From: DASWJZ01 sp963720705
Lineage (GTDB): Bacteria; Pseudomonadota; Alphaproteobacteria; Rhizobiales; Afifellaceae
Assembly (NCBI GenBank): GCA_963720705.1
Contig: CAVRGJ010000001.1
Location: forward strand, 1-64,000
Direction of reading: 5' to 3'
Length of the DNA: 64,000 nt
This document shows, in pieces, positions 54,201 through 63,062 of this stretch. The position numbers and the translations under genes are program-made. Numbering within the stretch: the stretch's first letter is position 1; every line of letters begins with the position of its first letter. The notes under the pieces were generated by a model. That model was not told the origin of the DNA, made no database searches, and was given only the letters and a program-made list of their open reading frames with translations.

Positions 54201-56598
54201 GCATGTGTGTGCGTGTCACCTGCTCCGCGAATTTCTCCAGGCGCGCGTGGAATGCGGTCTGATACCGGCCCTGGTACACGGCCAGTTTCGCCATCGGAAC
54301 CGCGCGGCCGGCCTCGGTCTCGAAGCGGTTGCGATTCACCACCTCGGTGGCCGCGAACAGGGCGCGGGCCGCGCGATCGCGTTGTCGGCCTTGGCCGCGC
54401 CACCGGCATAGGCTCCACCACATCCGGCATCCGACCGAGTGGATCTCGTAGCGCGGCTTCAGCGACTTCCTGTTCCAGATAGAAGAAGACCTTGGCGAAG
54501 CCGGGCTGCTTTTCGGCCAGCGCGAAGACCGCCTCGTCCACCACCTGCAGCCCGAGCGCGGCCTGCACGCCCTCGCCGCGCGCATTGGTGACGCGGAAGC
54601 GGATGCGCGCCTCGTCGCCCGGGCTTGTACTCGGGCGCAGTCGCTGTTGGCCTCGATCTTCAGTTCATCGGCGGGCTGCACGAACACCAGCCGGTGGTCG
54701 CCGACCGGACCCGCATCGCGGCCGAACAGATACGCGCTGAAATCCACCGTGCCCGCCAGGTCCGGCGTGGCCGCGGACGACAGTTCCGCCTGCCCCGTTC
54801 ACGATGTCCACATCGCGCGTCAGCACGGTCTGCCCTTCTTCACCACGTCGATGTACGCCGTGCCGCGCTTCTTCGTGGAGAAGACTTTGAGCGCGATGCG
54901 CTCGCCCGCGCGATATACCGCGCGCTCGGTGCGCAGCAGAATCTGCTCGCCGCCGGCGCGCATTCGAGCGGCACATTACCGCGCGTAGCGATTGCCCTCG
55001 TCATCGGCCGCCTCCACATCGCAGCGACTCGCCGTTGGCGCCCGCGCGGATCGTCGACCACGGCCACACCGCCGTCATCGGTGGTCACGGACTGGTCCGC
55101 ATTGCCCGGCGGCATGCACCTTCGGTCTGCCGCGCCGGGCTGCCGTCGGCGTAACGAAGTCAGCACGAAGACCTGATTCTCCAGATTGGGAACCAGCGTG
55201 CCGCCCTCCGGAACCGCGGTGATGATCAGCGGGCTCTGGCTCACCGTGATCGGGCTCGCCGCGGGTTTCCGCGTGACCGGCCGAATCCTTCACCGATGGC
55301 TTCCACCAGCACCCGCGCCGCCCCTGATTCAGCGGCGTCCGGCGAAGTAATCGGGCAGCTTGAAGTCGAAATGCGTAAGCGCCGTCGCCGTCGGTCTTCC
55401 CCTTCGCCGACCCGGCGTCGAACAGCGCCCACATCCATGGCCGACGCTTTCACCGTGACCTCGGCGCCATCCACCGCCTTGCCGAAGAAGTAATTGGCGC
55501 GGACCTTGCCGGTGACATGGTCGCCGGGACGGTAGCCGTGCTTCTGCCTTTGCCGGTGAATTCCACCGCCACCTTGAACTTGGGCAGCACATAGCGCTCT
55601 ACGTTGACTGCGATCTCTGCCTTGCTCTCGCCTTCGCCGTCCATGATGGCGCGCAGGTGATAGGTCCCCAGGTTGACTTCATCGGCCAGTCCGAATTCCG
55701 CCGATGCCACGCCGAACGCGCTGGTCTGCGTCACCTTCTTGAAGACCTTGTTGCCGCGCGAATCCTCCACCTCGAGCGTGATCTTGCGCGCCGCCGTGGC
55801 CGCATGATTGGCCGATCGAGCGCCAGCGCGCGCACGTGGATGCGTCTGCCCCGGCTGATACACCGGCTTCTCGGTGGTCAGCAGGATCTACGCCTGCTCC
55901 TCCAGCTTCACCGCCTGCGTGATCTCGGTGGAACCGATCGGCGTCTCCACGATGTAGCGGAGAGTGTGGCTGCCGGTCAGTCCCGCCGGGAAGCGGAACT
56001 GGGCTTCGGTGGTGCCGCGACGATTCAAGCGGCCCGCAAAGAGCACGCGAGGCCGCGCCCCGTCCGCCAGTTCGACACGCGCCGACGCTTCGCCGGCGAT
56101 CGCATCGTTCTTCGAATCGGTGACGATCAGGCGCACCGCCGCCGCGCCGCCCGCAAGGTAGCTCTGCTGCGCCATCACGTGCAGTACCGGCATGCGCAGA
56201 ATCTGCGAAATCGATTCGGTTCCCTGTGCGGCCGCGTCCTGAGCCTCCGCGTAATGGAAGCGGTAGCGGACGCGCTGCCACACCACTTCATCGACCGGCG
56301 GCGCCTTTGAGAGCGCGAGTTCGGCATTCCAGGTGCCCGCCGTCCGCGTGAGAGTTACGTGCCGCTCCGTATTGGCGAGCACTGCGTCCTCGGGATCCAG
56401 CACCTGCACGCTCAGTTCGCCCTCGCCCGCGTGCAATCCGCGATACGGAATCGCGACGTGCAGCGTGCCGCCGGTATACGTGGCCGCCACGCTGTCGTCC
56501 GCCGCCGCCTGAGCGTCATTTAGAAAAGGCAGCAGCAGCGCGCTTGCAATCGCTACCGTCCCCGCCAGGAATAAAAAGGTCTTCGACGTTTTTTGCAT
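51247..56598 (-). CDS. Bacterial alpha-2-macroglobulin, thioester type (frameshifted)
   Basis: About 1,780 residues. MQKTSKTFLFLAGTVAIASA opens a Sec signal peptide after GGGAG. The MG2 domain (EKPVYQPGQT), several MG domains (VERYVLPKFKVAVEF), the A2M domain (YFPEALYINPEIVTDRDGRA; ITTWRMAMMAS), the thioester motif GGCFEQTSSSTYPN (52684-52720) and the alpha-helical thioester domain (YQRLLTFEVPGGGFSWFGNP) are seen in order, ending with the receptor-binding-like domain (YEYYDPAVHAV). The reactive Cys and Gln are present. An in-frame TAG at 55888-55890 (EEQA-stop-ILLTTEKP) and over ten indels interrupt it. It would trap attacking proteases in the periplasm; no PBP1C partner gene is adjacent. Confidence 0.85.
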
Positions 56599-57026
56599 TT
56601 TCAGACTCCCGAACACACGTTTAGCCACAGAGCTTCGTACACCGTTTCCTGCAGGCAAGCGCGCGCTTACGCGCGGCTCCGATCAGAGCCGCGCGCGTGC
56701 GCATGCCGTACACAGAACTTTCCCCTGGGAATGCATCGCCGCGATTCGCCCCGCGATCTTCGCGCCCTTCCAATTGGACCGCGGAAGCGTCCCAGGAGTT
56801 CCCGCTCAGCGGGGAGGCGGCGTCCAAGTTGCCGAGCCTGCAATCGAACGCGAGCAATCAGAGCGGCGACCGTCAGGTAGCTTTCGAGATCGAACCGCGT
56901 CACCGCTCCCTCACCGTCGGCCCTGATTGAGCGCCCTCTACGCTGCCCTGGCCCACTTCTGCATTCACACCGGTGGAATGCCGCCGCCCGCACAATCCTT
57001 TCGCGCTCCCCGCTACAATGTGATCC
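56599..57026 (+). other. Intergenic region with three partial repeat copies
   Basis: No gene supported. It contains an inverted GC hairpin (56668-56702, ACGCGCGGCTC / GAGCCGCGCGCGT, with the repeat core GATCAGAGCCGCG) and two copies of the dispersed repeat facing each other (56855-56880 plus, 56902-56929 minus). It separates divergent genes. Confidence 0.65.
56855..56929. repeat. Dispersed intergenic repeat, copies H and I (head to head)
   Basis: CAATCAGAGCGGCGACCGTC (56855, plus) and, on the minus strand from 56929, CAATCAGGGCCGACGGTGAG then GGAGCGGT. The two could fold into a long imperfect hairpin. Confidence 0.65.
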
Positions 57027-58852
57027 ATGTCAAATACGCGCCGGCGCTTTCTGCATCGCGCCTCACTCGCCCTGGCCGCCGCCGCATCCGCCTGCCGCCG
57101 TGCAGAGCAGACCGCCAACGCGCCCGCGGGCGTTCCCTCGACGCCCGGCGCGCCCCCGGCCTTCGGTACGGCGCCGCTCGCCGGACCCGAGGTTTCCGCC
57201 GAGACCTTCGCCGAAGCCGAGAAACTCGTGCAGGTCTCGCTCATCGCCCGCCGAGCGTGCAGACTGGCGGCCGGCAATTGGCGCGCAGTCGATGGCGCCT
57301 CCGTCTACGAGCGGCGCACCGGCCCGCGCAAGCTGCGCGCTCGGAATCCGACATGGCGCCGGCGACGCGTCTGGGACTCCGATGCTGCCGGGAACGCCGC
57401 CGCGCCCGCCCGCGATCGCTTCGTGCGCAGCCAAGCCCGCCGCCACGCCCGCTGCCCGCGAACGATGCCGACATCGCCTTCGCGCCGGTGACGCAGCTCT
57501 CGCGCTGGATCGAAGCGCGCCAGCTCACCTCCGAGCGCCTCACCAACATCTATCTCGACCGGCATGCGAGCGCTTCGATCCCAAGCTGCGCTGCGTCATC
57601 ACGCTGACCCGCGATCTGGCGCTGGCGCAGGCGCAAGCAGGCCGACCAGGAGATCGCCGCCGGCAAGTATCGCGGGCCGCTGCACGGCATTCCCTGGGGC
57701 GCGAAGGACCTGCTCGACACCGCCGGCATCCCCACCACCTATGGCGCGGAGCCGTACCGCAACCGCGTGCCCGACGCAGGATGCCGCCGTGGTGAAGCGC
57801 CTGCACGATGCCGGCGCCGTGCTGGTCGCCAAGCTGAGCCTGGGCGCGCTGGCGCTCAACGACATCTGGTTCGGCGGCCAGACCATGAATCCGTGGCTGC
57901 TCGAGGAAGGCGCGTCGGGATCGAGCGCCGGGCCCGGCGCGGCTACGGCCGCGGGACTGGTCGGCTTCTCCATCGGCAGCGAGACGGGCGGCAGCATCGT
58001 CGAGCCCGTCCATGCGCTGCGGCGTCACCGGACTGCGCCCCACTTACGGCCGCGTGCCGCGCACCGGCGCCATGACGCTGTGCTGGTCGCTCGACAAGCT
58101 CGGGCCGATGACGCGCGGCGTGGAGGACGCGATGCTGGTGCTGCAGGCGATCTCCGGGCCCGACGCGGCGATGTGGCGAGCGTGCCGAGCCGGCTGGATT
58201 TCGATGCCGGCGCCCGGTCACGGGGCTGCGGGTCGGATACTTCCCGGCGTGGATGAAGGAGACGCCCGCCACCGACGTGGATCGCGCCGCGCTCGACGAC
58301 CGTCGCAGAAGCTGGGCATGACGCCGGTCGAAGTGACGCTTCCCGACTGGCCCTACGGTTCGCTCAACCTGATTCTGTTCGCCGAAGCCGCGGCCGCCTT
58401 CGAGGAGCTCACGCTGAGCGGACGGCCTCGATCAGCTCAAGGCGCAGGTGCCCGACGCGTGGCCCAATCTCTTCCGCCAGGCGCGATTTCTGTCCGCGGT
58501 GGATTTCGTGCAGGCGGACCGGTTGCGGCGCGGCGTGGCCAGGAGATGGCGCGCATCTTCTCGGAGGTGGATCTGCTGCTGGTGCCGTCGCTGCGCGACG
58601 AGATGCTGACCATCACCAACTTCACCGGGCATCCGTCGCTGACTCTGCGCGCGGGATTCGTGCGAGGTGTCCGAAGCGCGCAGCGATTGGGCGCCCGATC
58701 CCGCGCATCCGCTGCCGAAGTTCTCTCCGCCGCGCCGCGTGCCGCACGGCGTGACGCTGATCGGGCGCCTGTTCGACGAAGGCACAGTCGCGCGCGCCGG
58801 CCTGGCGCTGGAGAAAATTTTCAATGTCTCTTCCGAAACTCCACAACTCTAG
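57027..58852 (+). CDS. Amidase-signature family enzyme, exported (frameshifted)
   Basis: About 605 residues. MSNTRRRFLHRASLALAAAA carries a twin-arginine-like RRRFLHR motif with SACRR after it, a possible lipobox. The amidase signature is complete: LHGIPWGAKDLLDTAGIPTT holds the catalytic Lys, EEGASGSSAGPGAATAAGLV the cis-Ser, and GFSIGSETGGSIV the nucleophilic Ser, as in GatA and related Ser-cisSer-Lys hydrolases. CGVTGLRPTYGRVPRTGAMT follows, as in the family. Its export signal argues against tRNA amidation, so it is more likely a hydrolase of an amide in the periplasm. About ten indels break the frame. Confidence 0.8.
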
Positions 58853-58886
58853 CGGGCGACGACATCCTTCGTCCGGGCGGACGGCC

Positions 58887-59604
58887 GATGAGGCACCGAA
58901 GGCTTGCAAGCATCGTTGCGACTCGGCTGCCCGGGCGACGCCACAGGCAGAGACTCCAGAAGCGCGGAGGCTCAAGAAGCGCAGAGCCCCCGCGGAGCCT
59001 CCCGCCGGATGGTCCAGCGTCTTCTCCGTCTACGCCGGCGCTCCGGGCAGCGACAACCCGGCGCTGCTCGGCGCCTATCGCGTGGATGCGGGCTCGCTGG
59101 TCTTCCGCCCGCGATTCCCACTCGCGCCCGGCATGCACGTGCGCGCCGTCTTCCAGCCTCCCGAGGGCGAACCCGTCGAAGCCGCATTCGATGTGCCCGC
59201 CGCCGCTCCCGCGACTCCTTCCACGCGCGTGGCCCACGTCTACCCCAGCTCCGCGACCCTGCCCGCCAACGCCCTCAAGCTCTACATCTACTTCGACGCC
59301 CCCATGACCAGGGGCGGCTCCTGGCAGCACATACACCTGCTGCGCGACGGCCAGCCGGTCGCCTATCCGTTCCTCGAACTCGACCAGGAACTCTGGGATC
59401 GCGAGCAGCGCCGCTTCACCGTGCTCTTCGACCCCGGGCGCATCAAGCGCGGCCTCGCCTCGCTGGCCGAGGGTGATCCGCACCGACCTGGAGGACATGG
59501 CCGGCAACCACAGCAACCGCCCCTTCGATGTCGACACCTTCGACCCGATCACGCGCAAGGTCACTGCGGAGACCGTGACCCTGCCCCTGCGGATTCAAAG
59601 GTAA
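58887..59604 (+). CDS. Hypothetical protein with Ig-like (Big_5-type) region (frameshifted)
   Basis: About 238 residues, function unknown. Start uncertain; the ATG at 58887 gives MRHRRLASIVATRL, which with one indel would be a lipoprotein-type leader. The body (FSVYAGAPGSDNPALLGAYR; AHVYPSSATLPANALKLYIY; FDAPMTRGGSWQHIHLLRDG) has the layout of a bacterial Ig-like domain of the Big_5 type (P-x-L-P-x-N-x-L-x-L-Y-x-x-F-x-x-P-M). The end (TRKVTAETVTLPLRIQR) lies in another frame after a break near 59470. Confidence 0.5.
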
Positions 59605-59722
59605 CTTCGGCCAGCATCGGTGGGCGTTGATGCCCCCTCCTCCCTCAATCTAGCAGGCCCGTCAAGCGGACCGGGACCGTGATCTTTCGCAGGGTGGTTC
59701 GCCGCGTGCCCGCAACGTTGCC

Positions 59723-59902
59723 ATGGCTACTACAAGTAAGAAATGTGCCCACACCGCCTGCAACTGTACGACGACGTCCGATGACGATTATTGCAGCACC
59801 TATTGCCGCGATGCCAAACAGACTACCGAGATTTCCTGCAATTGCGGGCATCCCGGCTGCTCGTTGGAAGAAGGGGGCGGGGCCTCGCGCGTTGACGCCT
59901 GA
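59723..59902 (+). CDS. Small bacterial metallothionein, 59 residues
   Basis: An intact short open frame. The protein begins MATTSKKCAHTACNC, continues YCSTYC and ends with SCNCGHPGCS near the C-terminus: eight Cys and two His in the spacing of SmtA/BmtA-type metallothioneins (K-C-A, C-x-C, Y-C-S-x-x-C, C-x-C-x-H-x-x-C). Such proteins bind Zn, Cd or Cu in a four-metal cluster. SmtA has nine Cys, so one ligand differs. No SmtB-type regulator adjoins. No clear ribosome site is seen before the ATG. Confidence 0.75.
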   Translation: MATTSKKCAHTACNCTTTSDDDYCSTYCRDAKQTTEISCNCGHPGCSLEEGGGASRVDA

Positions 59903-59932
59903 CGGCGGCTGGCATTTCGGAGGTATGCATCT

Positions 59933-59938
59933 TATAAT
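59933..59938 (+). promoter_or_regulatory. Perfect -10 box 7 bp before a start codon
   Basis: TATAAT is followed by seven bases and the ATG of the cytochrome gene, which would give a leaderless mRNA. An alternative in-frame ATG at 59925 has GGAGG only one base upstream, too close for normal use. No good -35 is seen. Confidence 0.45.
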
Positions 59939-59945
59939 AACCGGC

Positions 59946-60293
59946 ATGCGAAATGCACTGGCCTATATTCTGCTATTCACCATGCTCGCGTTGACCGGCA
60001 TGCTGGCGCAGGATAAGAAGGCGCCCACCAAACTTGTCTTCGCCGCTAAGACCGGCAATGTTACCTACGACCACGCGGCGCATTCCAAGCGGGAGAAGAA
60101 CGACTGCAAGACCTGCCATCCGGCGCTGTTCCCGCAGGATGCCAAAGCGCCGCTGAATTTCAAGGCTGCCATGCACAAGACGGCGGAGACCGCCAAGACG
60201 TCGTGCGGATTCTGTCATCATCCCGGCGGTGCCGCTTTCGAAACCAAAGGCAACTGCGCCAAGTGCCACGTAAAGGACGCCGCCAAGAAATAA
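59946..60293 (+). CDS. Periplasmic tri-haem cytochrome c (c7/c3 type)
   Basis: Intact, 115 residues. MRNALAYILLFTMLALTGML is a Sec signal peptide. Three CXXCH haem sites (CKTCH, CGFCH, CAKCH) and extra His (YDHAAHS, MHKTAE, CHHPGG) able to serve as distal ligands fit the cytochrome c7 fold of three bis-His haems (PF14522). It would carry electrons in the periplasm; no partner oxidoreductase adjoins. Confidence 0.85.
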   Translation: MRNALAYILLFTMLALTGMLAQDKKAPTKLVFAAKTGNVTYDHAAHSKREKNDCKTCHPALFPQDAKAPLNFKAAMHKTAETAKTSCGFCHHPGGAAFETKGNCAKCHVKDAAKK

Positions 60294-60376
60294 CTGTCCG
60301 TTCCACTCCTGTAACGGGCAGCTTTAGGGGGTGCCGCCGGAACTTTTTGCATATAGAATGCTACCTGGAGGCTTCT

Positions 60377-61878
60377 ATGTTGCGGCACCCGTTCGGTCCG
60401 GCCTGGATGGCCGCGTCCCTGACGTTCCTGGGCATCGCCGCGAGCTTCCGCGCAATACCCCACCGGCACGCAATACCCCACTGGGGCCAATACCCGCCGG
60501 GCGGTCAATATCCACCCGGCGGACAATATCCCGGCGGCCAATACCCCGGCGGCCAATACCCCGGCGGCCAATACCCCGGCGGCCAGTATCCACCGGGACA
60601 TTCCCGGCACCTATCCCGGCACTACTCTGCCCGGAGGCATCCCGATGCCCAACATTCACCTGCCGGGACGCAAGCCCAAGTCCACCGACGAAGTCAAGAT
60701 GACCCTGCAGTCCGTCGACGGCACGCTCCGCAAACTGGGCGAAAAGGACTGCTGCTGCAGACCGGCAAACGCTCCGTGCTGCGCTTCCGCCTCCTGGCCA
60801 AAACCAAATTCCTGGACAAAGCGGGCGATCCGGTGCGCGATTCGCTGCTCCATCCCGGCGATCAGCTCATGCGTGCAGGTAAGTCCCGACGACACCGAGA
60901 CCGCGCTGCGGATCACGCTGCAGCGCAACGGGACCGAATCGGAGCGGGCATCGCGCCGGGCAGCCTGTCGATTCGGCCACGGTACGCGATCCCGCCGATG
61001 GCGATTTCGGTAAGGCAAAGGTAGTCACCACGCACGATGGCGGCGCGTCCGCGGAGGCGCCGTCCGAAACCGCGGAGGCGCCGGAAGATGGCGACGCCCC
61101 CAAACTGCAGCGCGCCGAGTCCGCGGAGCGACAGCGCGCGCCCCGGCGGCCCCGTCCGCCCCCGATAGCAACGATCCGGCGCGCTATACCGACGCCCGGA
61201 TTCTGCAGGATGCGCGCGCCGCCGCCGAGCAATTCAGCGCCGGCCTGCCGAATTATCTCGTGCAGCAGGTTACCGGCCGCTTTTTCGCCACCGGCTTTCC
61301 TCGCACTGGCAGGAGATCGACGTGGTGACCGCCGATCTGGCCTACGTGGATGGCAAGGAAGACTATCGCAATTTCCAGATCAACGGCATCCCGGGCGACA
61401 GTCCTGAGCACAGCGGAAGTTGGAGCACCGGCGAATTCGGCACCACCCTGGAAGATGTGATGTCTCTGGCGACCAACGCCGCTTTCAAACGCCGCGGCGA
61501 GGAGAAGATGGCCGGCCGGACCGCCGTGGTCTTCGATTACACCGTGGCCCAGCCCAACTCCCACTGGACCATGGTCGCGCCCGACGGACGGCGGTTCAAG
61601 CCGGCCTACGATGGCGCCGTGTGGATCGACCGCGAGTCGCGGCGGGTGCTGCGGATCGACCAGCGCGCGACCGCTTTCCCCGCGATTTCCCGGTCAGCCG
61701 TGCCGAACTCAAACTGCAGTACGCCTGGGTCAGGATCGACGCCAAGACCTATCTGCTGCCGGCCTCGAGCGAGGACATCGGCTGTATGAGCGGCAGCGGC
61801 GCGTGCACGCGTAACGCGATCGAGTTTAAGAACTACCGGAAATTCAGCACGGAAAGCAACGTGACGTTCGGGAAGTAG
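60377..61878 (+). CDS. Secreted hypothetical protein with GGQYP repeats (frameshifted)
   Basis: About 498 residues, no known family. MLRHPFGPAWMAASLTFLGI is a signal peptide after a GGAG site. The next 45 residues are a low-complexity Gly-Gln-Tyr-Pro tract, encoded by a 15-bp unit (CCAATACCCCGGCGG) repeated about four times at 60538-60590 and in degenerate form around it. A beta-rich domain follows (DEVKMTLQSVDGTLRKLGEK; RSVLRFRLLAKTKFLDKAGD), then an acidic linker, and a C-terminal domain (DLAYVDGKEDYRNFQINGIP; GRTAVVFDYTVAQPNSHWTM; DGAVWIDRESRRVLRIDQRA) resembling acidobacterial LolA-fold hypotheticals. Indels near 60445, 60600, 60747, 60880, 60950, 61140, 61310 and 61676. Confidence 0.55.
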
Positions 61879-61919
61879 GCGGCGGGAATAGTGGCGGAAA
61901 AAATGCGAGCAAAAATGGA

Positions 61920-62061
61920 AATGGCCCCGAGCTGGGTACTCGGGGCCTGCACTCAGAGGGTGGCGGTAGGAGGGGACTTACCGCCAGGATGCTGTCTGTT
62001 GATCCAAGAATAGCAATTAGAGACCTGATTGTCCAGTATTCGGCAAAGTTTTCTTGAAATA
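61920..62061 (+). repeat. Structured intergenic element, copy 1
   Basis: Hairpin 1: GGCCCCGAG / CTCGGGGCC, loop CTGGGTA (61923-61947). Hairpin 2: GGCGGTA / TACCGCC, loop GGAGGGGACT (61962-61985). Then GGATGCTGTCT, and a conserved GACCTGATTGTCCAGTATT. The same order recurs at 62908. It ends 25 bp before the TPR gene, so it is its leader or the trailer of the gene before. Confidence 0.7.
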
Positions 62062-62086
62062 TTTTTGACAGGGGGGAGTTGGGGGT

Positions 62087-62890
62087 ATGAGAGGGCTCTT
62101 GCAGAGAGGTACGGGATGCGCGGCGCTGGCCGTGGGGATTGCCCTTCTTGGCGCGCAAACGGTTTGTGCTCAAGAAGATACGCTGTCAAGGCTGGAGGCT
62201 GACGCAGCCGCCCATCCCTGGCGACTGGACTTGTGGATGGATTTGGGCAACTATGCCGCGGCCGACGGCAAACTGGATCTGGCGCTGTCCAGCTTCCAGA
62301 AGGTGCTTGCGCACCTCGAACCGGACTCGCGCGGCGCCGGCGATCTGCACCTGCGCATCGGGGAAGTCTACCGGCGCAAGGGGGACCTGCCGGCGGCCGT
62401 CGAGTCGCTCACCCGCGCCAGCCAACTGCTGCCGGATCGCCCGGTGGTGATGGGGACGCTGGCGCTGGTGCTGGACGGCATCGGCCGCAAACCGGAAGCG
62501 GCGCGCGCCTACCGTGCCGCCATCGCCCTGGATCCGGAAAACGCCACCGCCATCAACAATCTCGCCTATCTGCTGGCCGAGCAGGGCCAGGACCTGGACG
62601 AGGCATGGCGCCTGGCCGAGGAGGCGGTCGACCTGAGCGATGGCGACCCCGAGATTCTGGACACCGCCGGCTGGGTGCAGTGGAAGCGGAAGCAGATCGA
62701 TTCGGCCGTCGGGCTGTTCGCGCAGGCGCTGACTAAGGATACGGGGAATGCCGAGTATCGCGGGCATCTGGTGCTGGCGCTGGAACGGCGGCAGGACTCC
62801 GCCGCCGGCCAGGCCCGGGCGCTGCTGTCGGACAGCCCCGGGAATCCGGAGAAAACTCGCGAAGCGCTGCGTGTGCTGACGGGAAAATAG
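62087..62890 (+). CDS. Secreted TPR-repeat protein
   Basis: Intact 267 residues with a GGGGGAGTTGGGGG ribosome region. MRGLLQRGTGCAALAVGIAL is the start of a Sec signal peptide that ends near VCAQ. TPR units follow: RLDLWMDLGNYAAADGKLDL, AGDLHLRIGEVYRRKGDLPA, PVVMGTLALVLDGIGRKPEA, ATAINNLAYLLAEQGQDLDE and LDTAGWVQWKRKQIDSAVGL. A periplasmic scaffold, perhaps for surface-polymer or secretion work. Flanked by two copies of a structured intergenic element. Confidence 0.85.
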   Translation: MRGLLQRGTGCAALAVGIALLGAQTVCAQEDTLSRLEADAAAHPWRLDLWMDLGNYAAADGKLDLALSSFQKVLAHLEPDSRGAGDLHLRIGEVYRRKGDLPAAVESLTRASQLLPDRPVVMGTLALVLDGIGRKPEAARAYRAAIALDPENATAINNLAYLLAEQGQDLDEAWRLAEEAVDLSDGDPEILDTAGWVQWKRKQIDSAVGLFAQALTKDTGNAEYRGHLVLALERRQDSAAGQARALLSDSPGNPEKTREALRVLTGK

Positions 62891-62907
62891 GGCGGTCCGA
62901 AAAAAGT

Positions 62908-63051
62908 AATGGCCCCGAGCTGGGTACTCGGGGCCGCACTCAGAGGGAGGCGGTGGGAGGGGACTCACCGCCTGGGATGCTGTCTTGATGTAAGACTAAC
63001 AGTTTAAGACCTGCTTGTCCAGTATTATCGAAAAGATTTTGAAAAATACTT
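62908..63051 (+). repeat. Structured intergenic element, copy 2
   Basis: Hairpin 1 is identical to copy 1 (62911-62935). Hairpin 2 is GGCGGTG / CACCGCC with the same loop GGAGGGGACT (62949-62972). The last pair is G-C here and A-T in copy 1, a compensatory change. GGATGCTGTCT and GACCTGCTTGTCCAGTATT follow. Read on the minus strand, hairpin 1 is followed by ATTACTTTTTT and could end the minus-strand gene. Confidence 0.7.
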
Positions 63052-63062
63052 TCCGAGGCCCT

